Origin: Clostridium sp.
Lineage (GTDB): Bacteria; Bacillota; Clostridia; Clostridiales; Clostridiaceae
NCBI GenBank assembly: GCA_030626065.1
Contig: DAOUPR010000002.1
Span: 1-37,235 of the forward strand
Reading direction: 5' to 3'
Length of the DNA: 37,235 nt
Shown here: piece by piece, positions 32,902 through 37,235 of the stretch
How positions within the stretch are numbered: position 1 is the stretch's first letter
How the letters are laid out: each line of letters opens with the position of its first letter
Notes under the pieces: generated by a model
What the model was told of the DNA's origin: nothing
Database searches by the model: none
The model's input: the letters and a program-made list of their open reading frames with translations, nothing else
Position numbers and translations under genes: made by a program

Positions 32902-34006
32902 ATGATGCAGCTCGATATGTTTTTAGAGAAGCTTGCGGATTTGAAAGAAGATTTAGATGAAGTGAGTGGTTCACTTTGACATAGAAGGATTAAAGCTTAA
33001 AATAGGTGAACTTGATATGAAAATGCAAGAACCTAATTTTTGGTCCGATATAGAAAAAGCTCAAATTGTTAGTCAAGAATCCAAGGGTTTAAAGGACAGA
33101 CTGCAAAACTTTAATAGTACAAAGAATAAATATGAAGATATTGAAGTTATGATAGAGTTATCCAAAGAAGAAGAGGACAGTTCATATTTTGATGATATTA
33201 AAGCTGGATTAAAGGAGTTAGATAAGGAATTAAGCGATTTTAAGATTCAATTGTTATTAGCTGGCGATTATGATAAAAATAATGCTATTATAACTTTTCA
33301 TGCTGGAGCAGGTGGAACAGATGCTCAAGATTGGACTGAAATGCTTATAAGAATGTATACGAGATGGGCTACTAATCAAGGTTATTCTGTTTCTACTTTA
33401 GACTTTTTGCCAGGTGATGATGCGGGAGTTAAAAGTTGTTCTTTGAAGATTGAAGGAGAATTTGCCTATGGATATCTAAAAAGCGAAAAGGGAATCCATA
33501 GATTAGTTAGAATTTCACCTTTTAATGCAAATGGTAAAAGACAAACTTCCTTTGCTTCAGTGGAGATTTTACCTGAGCTTACAGAAAGCCAAGATATAGA
33601 AATTAAACAGGATGATTTAAAAATAGATACTTATAGAGCTTCAGGTGCTGGTGGCCAGCATATTAATAAAACTGACTCAGCAGTGAGAATTACTCATATT
33701 CCAACAGGAATAGTAGTACAATGTCAAACGCAAAGAAGTCAACATCATAATAAAGATGCTGCTTTAAATATGCTTAAGGCAAAACTTGTTGAATTGAAAG
33801 AACGCCAGCATAAAGAAAGAATAGAAGATTTAACTGGAGACTTGATGGATAATGGTTGGGGAAGCCAAATTAGATCTTATGTATTTCATCCATATAATAT
33901 GGTTAAAGATCATAGAACAAATGCAGAAACGGGTAATGTTAATGCAGTGATGGATGGGGAAATTGATATGTTTATGAAAGAATATCTTAGATACAACTCT
34001 AATTAA
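32902..34006 (+). CDS. prfB: Peptide chain release factor 2, expressed by programmed +1 frameshift
   Basis: RF2 recognises UGA and UAA and triggers peptide release. The gene is 32902-32976 joined to 32978-34006 (367 residues). Frame 0 reads from ATG at 32902 to codon 25 and meets TGA at 32977; a +1 shift at CTT-TGA-C continues as DIEGLKLKIGELDM. In the long part the codon-recognition SPF tripeptide is at 205-207 and the catalytic GGQ at 250-252. The internal Shine-Dalgarno-like element six bases ahead is AGTGGT, weaker than the AGGGGG of the E. coli gene. AAGGGTGTG precedes the first ATG. This arrangement makes RF2 level self-regulating and also shows that TGA is a stop in this organism. Confidence 0.96.
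32965..32980 (+). promoter_or_regulatory. prfB: prfB programmed +1 frameshift site
   Basis: AGTGGT (32965-32970), TCA spacer, CTT (32974-32976), TGA (32977-32979) and C. Slippage of the CTT codon to TTT gives the +1 frame. The stop context TGAC is the poorly terminating one used in known prfB sites. Confidence 0.9.
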
Positions 34007-34029
34007 AAAAAGAGTACTTTTATAAAAAA

Positions 34030-34120
34030 GAGTGCAATGTGCAGAGTGCAGTGAAAAGATAAAAGATTAAAAGATAAAAAAATTAAGAGAATAAAAAATT
34101 AAGAGAATAAAAAATTAAAG
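34030..34120. repeat. Heptamer repeat end with A-rich tandem repeats, copy 12
   Basis: GTGCAATGTGCAGAGTGCAG is followed by AAAAGAT-type units and two perfect copies of ATTAAGAGAATAAAAA (34082-34097, 34098-34113). No hairpin core of the usual form is evident. The unit is directly behind prfB. Confidence 0.6.
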
Positions 34121-34157
34121 ATAAGGTATGATAATAGTTTAAAGCTTTATAAAGGTT

Positions 34158-34187
34158 CTCGACGCATAGTCGAGGGCTTTTTATTGT
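34158..34187 (+). terminator. Intrinsic terminator after prfB
   Basis: CTCGAC (34158-34163) with GTCGAG (34169-34174) around a five-base loop, followed by GGCTTTTTATT. Confidence 0.8.
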
Positions 34188-34206
34188 ATTAAATATTTTT
34201 TTATAG

Positions 34207-34308
34207 AATCTTTTTCAACAATTGACTTCATTTGCTGAGAAGCTTCTTTTAGAATTAGTAAGCAACTATGAAAGAGATAAAAGGTCTTTATCTAATTTTA
34301 AGGAATAA
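34207..34308 (+). pseudogene. Possible C-terminal remnant of an unidentified protein
   Basis: An open stretch of 33 codons ending in TAA has protein-like composition (LFQQLTSFAEKLLLELVSN, then YERDKRSLSNFKE) but no start codon or ribosome site. I do not recognise the family. It could be the last part of a lost gene upstream of the RND exporter. Chance is also possible. Confidence 0.25.
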
Positions 34309-34362
34309 AATTAATCAATTATTAAAAATTTCTTAAAAATTATATGTATAGGACTACATTTA

Positions 34363-34392
34363 TTGACTATAACTAATAGATAGTGATAGAAT
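34363..34392 (+). promoter_or_regulatory. Promoter of the RND exporter gene
   Basis: TTGACT (34363-34368), 18-base spacer, TAGAAT (34387-34392). The TetR-type operator begins five bases after the -10. Confidence 0.7.
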
Positions 34393-34397
34393 ACTAC

Positions 34398-34415
34398 TGA
34401 CCGACTGTTCGGTCA
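34398..34415. promoter_or_regulatory. TetR/AcrR-type operator
   Basis: Perfect inverted repeat TGACCGA and TCGGTCA with a CTGT spacer, lying across the likely transcription start. This is a typical target of TetR-family repressors of efflux genes. No TetR gene is present in the part of the locus that is visible. Confidence 0.85.
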
Positions 34416-34443
34416 AAAAACAAAAATGAGGAGCAATAATTAT

Positions 34444-37235
34444 ATGAGCAAAATATCGGAGTATAGTGTTAAAAAGCCAGTTACGATAGTTATGGCAGTA
34501 CTAATTATAATAATTTTAGGATTTGTGTCACTTACAAATACTACAACAGCATTATTACCAAGCATGAATTTACCTTATGCAGTTGTTTCAACAACTTATA
34601 TAGGGGCAAGTCCTGAAGAGGTAGAACTTATAGTTACAAAACCAATAGAAAATTCAATGGCTACTGTAAGTAATATTGAAAATATACAATCAGTATCTCA
34701 AGAAAATATGTCTATGGTTATCTTAGAATTTAATGAAGATGCTAATATGGATTCAGCGTTGATTGAAATGAGAGAAAATCTTGATATGGTAACTTCTTAT
34801 ATGCCAGAGGAAGTTGGAAATCCGATGGTTATAAAGGTTAATCCAGATATGATGCCTATTATGAGTTTTTCTATGGCATTAGAAGGTAAAAATACTGCAG
34901 AGACTAGTACTTGGGTAGATACAATTTTACCTAGAATTGAGAGAATTCCTGGTGTTGCATCAGTTTCATTAACAGGAGATGCTAAAGAAGAAATAAGAAT
35001 AAGTTTAAATGAAGATAAGATAAAAAAAGTAAATGAAGAAATGAAAGAATTAGCTTTAGAAGAAGCAAAAGAGCAGTTTATTGAAGCAGCAGTAGCTAAA
35101 GGTATGTCAGAAGAAATGGCAGCAAATATGGCCCCAACTGAAATTCCTTTTCCAGAAATAGAAATAACTAAAGATATGGTTTCAGGTGTATTAAAAGGAC
35201 AGAACTTTAATATGCCAGCAGGGTATATTATAGATGAAGGAACAGATTATCTTGTGAGAACTGGAGATAAACTAGAAGATGTTGAAGCAATTGAAGAATT
35301 ACCTATTTTATCTACGGAATTAATGACAGCAACAGTAGAAGATGTTGCTGATATAGAGATTATTAATTCAAGTGAGAATTCTTACGCTAAAGTAAATGGC
35401 GAAGATTCTATTATGCTTTCTATTCAAAAACAGAATAATGCAGTAACAACAGAAGTTGCTCATGCAGTAGAAGAGGAAATTGCAAAAATACTAGATGAAT
35501 ACGAAGGTTCAGAATCTGTAATGCTTATGAATCAAGCAGAATATATTGATATGTCAATAAAATCAATTACAAACAATCTTCTTTATGGTGCATTACTTGC
35601 GATTATTGTTTTGATTTTATTCTTAAGAGATTTAAAACCTACATTCATAATTGCACTTGCAATACCAATTAGTGTAATGACAGCTTTCATTATGATGTAT
35701 TTTGCAGGAATTTCTTTGAATATTATTTCTATGGGTGGATTGGCCTTGGGAATAGGTATGCTTGTAGATAACTCTATTGTAGTAATAGAAAATATATATA
35801 GAATGAGAAATAATGGAGTTGGCGCTGTAGAGGCAGCATTGAAGGGATCAACTCAAGTAGCAAGTGCAATAGTTGCATCAACACTTACAACTATATCAGT
35901 ATTTATACCGGTAGTATTTATGGAAGGTTTTACAGCACAGATATTTATGGAAATGGCGTTAACTATAACATTTTCTTTAATTGCTAGTTTGGTAATTGCT
36001 CTTTCATTAGTACCTATGATGGCATCTAAAATGATGTCAAAACCTCAAAAGGAAAGAGATCATAAAGTTTTAGATAAAATGAAAATTGGCTATACTAAAG
36101 CACTTGAATTTTCACTTAAACATGGAGCTTTAGTGATGATATTAGTATTTATATTATTTGGAGCAAGTATATATGGAGCATATTCAAATGGAGCAGAATT
36201 ATTCCCAGAGTCTGACCAAGGGCAAATAAGTGTGCAGGTTGATATGCCAAAAGGAACAGAGTTTGAAAAAACAGCTGAAGCTGTTGATGAAGTAAGTGAT
36301 TCTATATCAAATATAGAAGGAATAGAAAATGTTAGTTATTATCTAAGTGAAGAAGCGGGTGTTGAATCGTTATTTATGGGTGGTGGTAGTAGTGCTGCTA
36401 CAATTAATATTTTACTAGAAGACGATAGACAAAAGACAACTAAGGAAATAGCTCAAGATATAAGAGAAAAAACAAATAAACTTGGTTACGAAGTTGTTGT
36501 TAGTGAACAGGCCATGGATTTGTCTGCAATGGCTAGCTCAGGTATTTCAATTGAAATAAAAGGAACAGAATTAGATACTCTTGAAAATATTGCACTTGAT
36601 ATAGCTAAGATAGTTGAAGAGGAAGAAGGAACTACAGAAATAGATAATGGTGTTAGTAAAACTTCTCCGGAGCTTAAAATAGAAATAGATAGAGAGAAGA
36701 GTATTGAAAATGGATTAACTACAGCACAGGTTTTTGTACAGGTTAGAGAATTGATTGAGGCTGAAGATAAAACTACTACATTATCAATCGATGGATTAGA
36801 AAGAGACATTTACGTTTATGGAACTGAGAAAGAAGAAGAAGTAATTGATATTGATACAATAAAAAATTTAGAGCTTGAGTCTCCAATTTCTGAGGAATTA
36901 GTAAAGATAGAAGATATAGCTAAAATTTATACTCAATCGGGTTTTGCAAAAATTAATCGTGATAATCAAAGTAGAGCAATAACAATAACTTCAGCAATTG
37001 AAGATGGTTATAACGTTAAGTTGGTAGGAACTGAGATAGAAGATAAAATAGCTGATTATGAAGTGCCAGAAGGATATACTGTTGAATTTAAAGGTGAAAC
37101 AGCAGATATTGAAAAATCAATGGGTGACCTTATGAAGGCTTTATTATTAGCCCTTGTATTAATCTACATGATTATGGCATCGCAATTCCAATCACTTATT
37201 TTCCCGTTGATTGTAATGTTCAGTATTCCTTTAGC
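34444..37235 (+). CDS. RND family (HAE1-type) efflux transporter, incomplete at the right edge
   Basis: 930 codons are visible and the frame is open at the edge. N-terminal membrane helix VTIVMAVLIIIILGFVSL, first external region with the porter motif PYAVVSTTYIGASPEEVE, then five or so helices with LALGIGMLVDNSIVVIENIY (the proton-relay position reads Asp-Asn), a second external region with the multi-Gly GGGSSAA loop, and the start of the second membrane block. Homologues (SwrC type) export lipopeptides, detergents or drugs. A highly charged insert (MKELALEEAKEQFIEAAVAK region, about 200-220) is in the first external part. The upstream promoter and TetR operator indicate repression. No membrane fusion protein gene precedes it. 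Confidence 0.93.
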   Translation, partial: MSKISEYSVKKPVTIVMAVLIIIILGFVSLTNTTTALLPSMNLPYAVVSTTYIGASPEEVELIVTKPIENSMATVSNIENIQSVSQENMSMVILEFNEDANMDSALIEMRENLDMVTSYMPEEVGNPMVIKVNPDMMPIMSFSMALEGKNTAETSTWVDTILPRIERIPGVASVSLTGDAKEEIRISLNEDKIKKVNEEMKELALEEAKEQFIEAAVAKGMSEEMAANMAPTEIPFPEIEITKDMVSGVLKGQNFNMPAGYIIDEGTDYLVRTGDKLEDVEAIEELPILSTELMTATVEDVADIEIINSSENSYAKVNGEDSIMLSIQKQNNAVTTEVAHAVEEEIAKILDEYEGSESVMLMNQAEYIDMSIKSITNNLLYGALLAIIVLILFLRDLKPTFIIALAIPISVMTAFIMMYFAGISLNIISMGGLALGIGMLVDNSIVVIENIYRMRNNGVGAVEAALKGSTQVASAIVASTLTTISVFIPVVFMEGFTAQIFMEMALTITFSLIASLVIALSLVPMMASKMMSKPQKERDHKVLDKMKIGYTKALEFSLKHGALVMILVFILFGASIYGAYSNGAELFPESDQGQISVQVDMPKGTEFEKTAEAVDEVSDSISNIEGIENVSYYLSEEAGVESLFMGGGSSAATINILLEDDRQKTTKEIAQDIREKTNKLGYEVVVSEQAMDLSAMASSGISIEIKGTELDTLENIALDIAKIVEEEEGTTEIDNGVSKTSPELKIEIDREKSIENGLTTAQVFVQVRELIEAEDKTTTLSIDGLERDIYVYGTEKEEEVIDIDTIKNLELESPISEELVKIEDIAKIYTQSGFAKINRDNQSRAITITSAIEDGYNVKLVGTEIEDKIADYEVPEGYTVEFKGETADIEKSMGDLMKALLLALVLIYMIMASQFQSLIFPLIVMFSIPL

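Noticed and set aside
36486-36809. Minus-strand open frame inside the RND gene
   Set aside because: Shadow of a strongly supported transporter gene on the plus strand.

Overview
The window is AT-rich (roughly 30% G+C by eye) and comes from a low-G+C Gram-positive bacterium, most likely an anaerobic member of the Clostridia/Tissierellia. Supporting points are strong AGGAGG-type ribosome binding sites, the comFA-like/comFC/hpf/secA/prfB gene order, a spore-coat-F-like protein, a GltS-type symporter and a clostridial MecA-N-type penicillin-binding protein. Species cannot be assigned from sequence alone.

Layout. 1-8 kb: a 2-keto-3-deoxygluconate kinase gene broken by one in-frame TGA, a VOC protein, a TPP riboswitch with its own terminator but no thiamine gene behind it, a PlsC-like acyltransferase, a GltS-family symporter and an M32 carboxypeptidase. 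7.7-12.4 kb: a GC-rich block of four hairpins, then a mostly co-directional run of an alpha/beta hydrolase, a PhnP-like metallo-hydrolase, a ParB-like protein with a truncated GNAT domain, a flavodoxin, a Nudix hydrolase and two small membrane proteins. 12.4-20.2 kb: 2-hydroxyacid dehydrogenase, IclR remnant, old-yellow-enzyme reductase, YbaK-like deacylase, a membrane-anchored unknown, a bis-heme/FMN membrane protein, a GNAT acetyltransferase behind a 12-bp tandem repeat, a metallo-hydrolase remnant, the DUF5320/DUF134 pair and a broken RNase HI gene. 20.2-24.7 kb: a DnaA-box palindrome, a class B penicillin-binding protein, a coat-F-like ferritin-fold protein and two Nudix genes. 24.9-37.2 kb is the conserved core: recD2, a ComFA-like protein without ATPase motifs, comFC, hpf, secA, prfB (with its programmed frameshift), and an RND exporter behind a TetR-type operator that runs off the right edge.

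Two themes run through the window. First, the intergenic spaces hold about a dozen copies of a modular repeat: heptamer tracts (GCACAAT and relatives) at the ends, inverted at opposite ends, around short hairpins of the form GATTTTCT...AGAAAATC or TTTTTTAGC...GCTAAAAAA. Second, gene decay is frequent: kdgK (nonsense), IclR (fragment), metallo-hydrolase (fragment), RNase HI (start, catalytic residue and frame lost), GNAT (truncated), ComFA (ATPase motifs lost) and a riboswitch without its gene. The informational genes at the right are intact.
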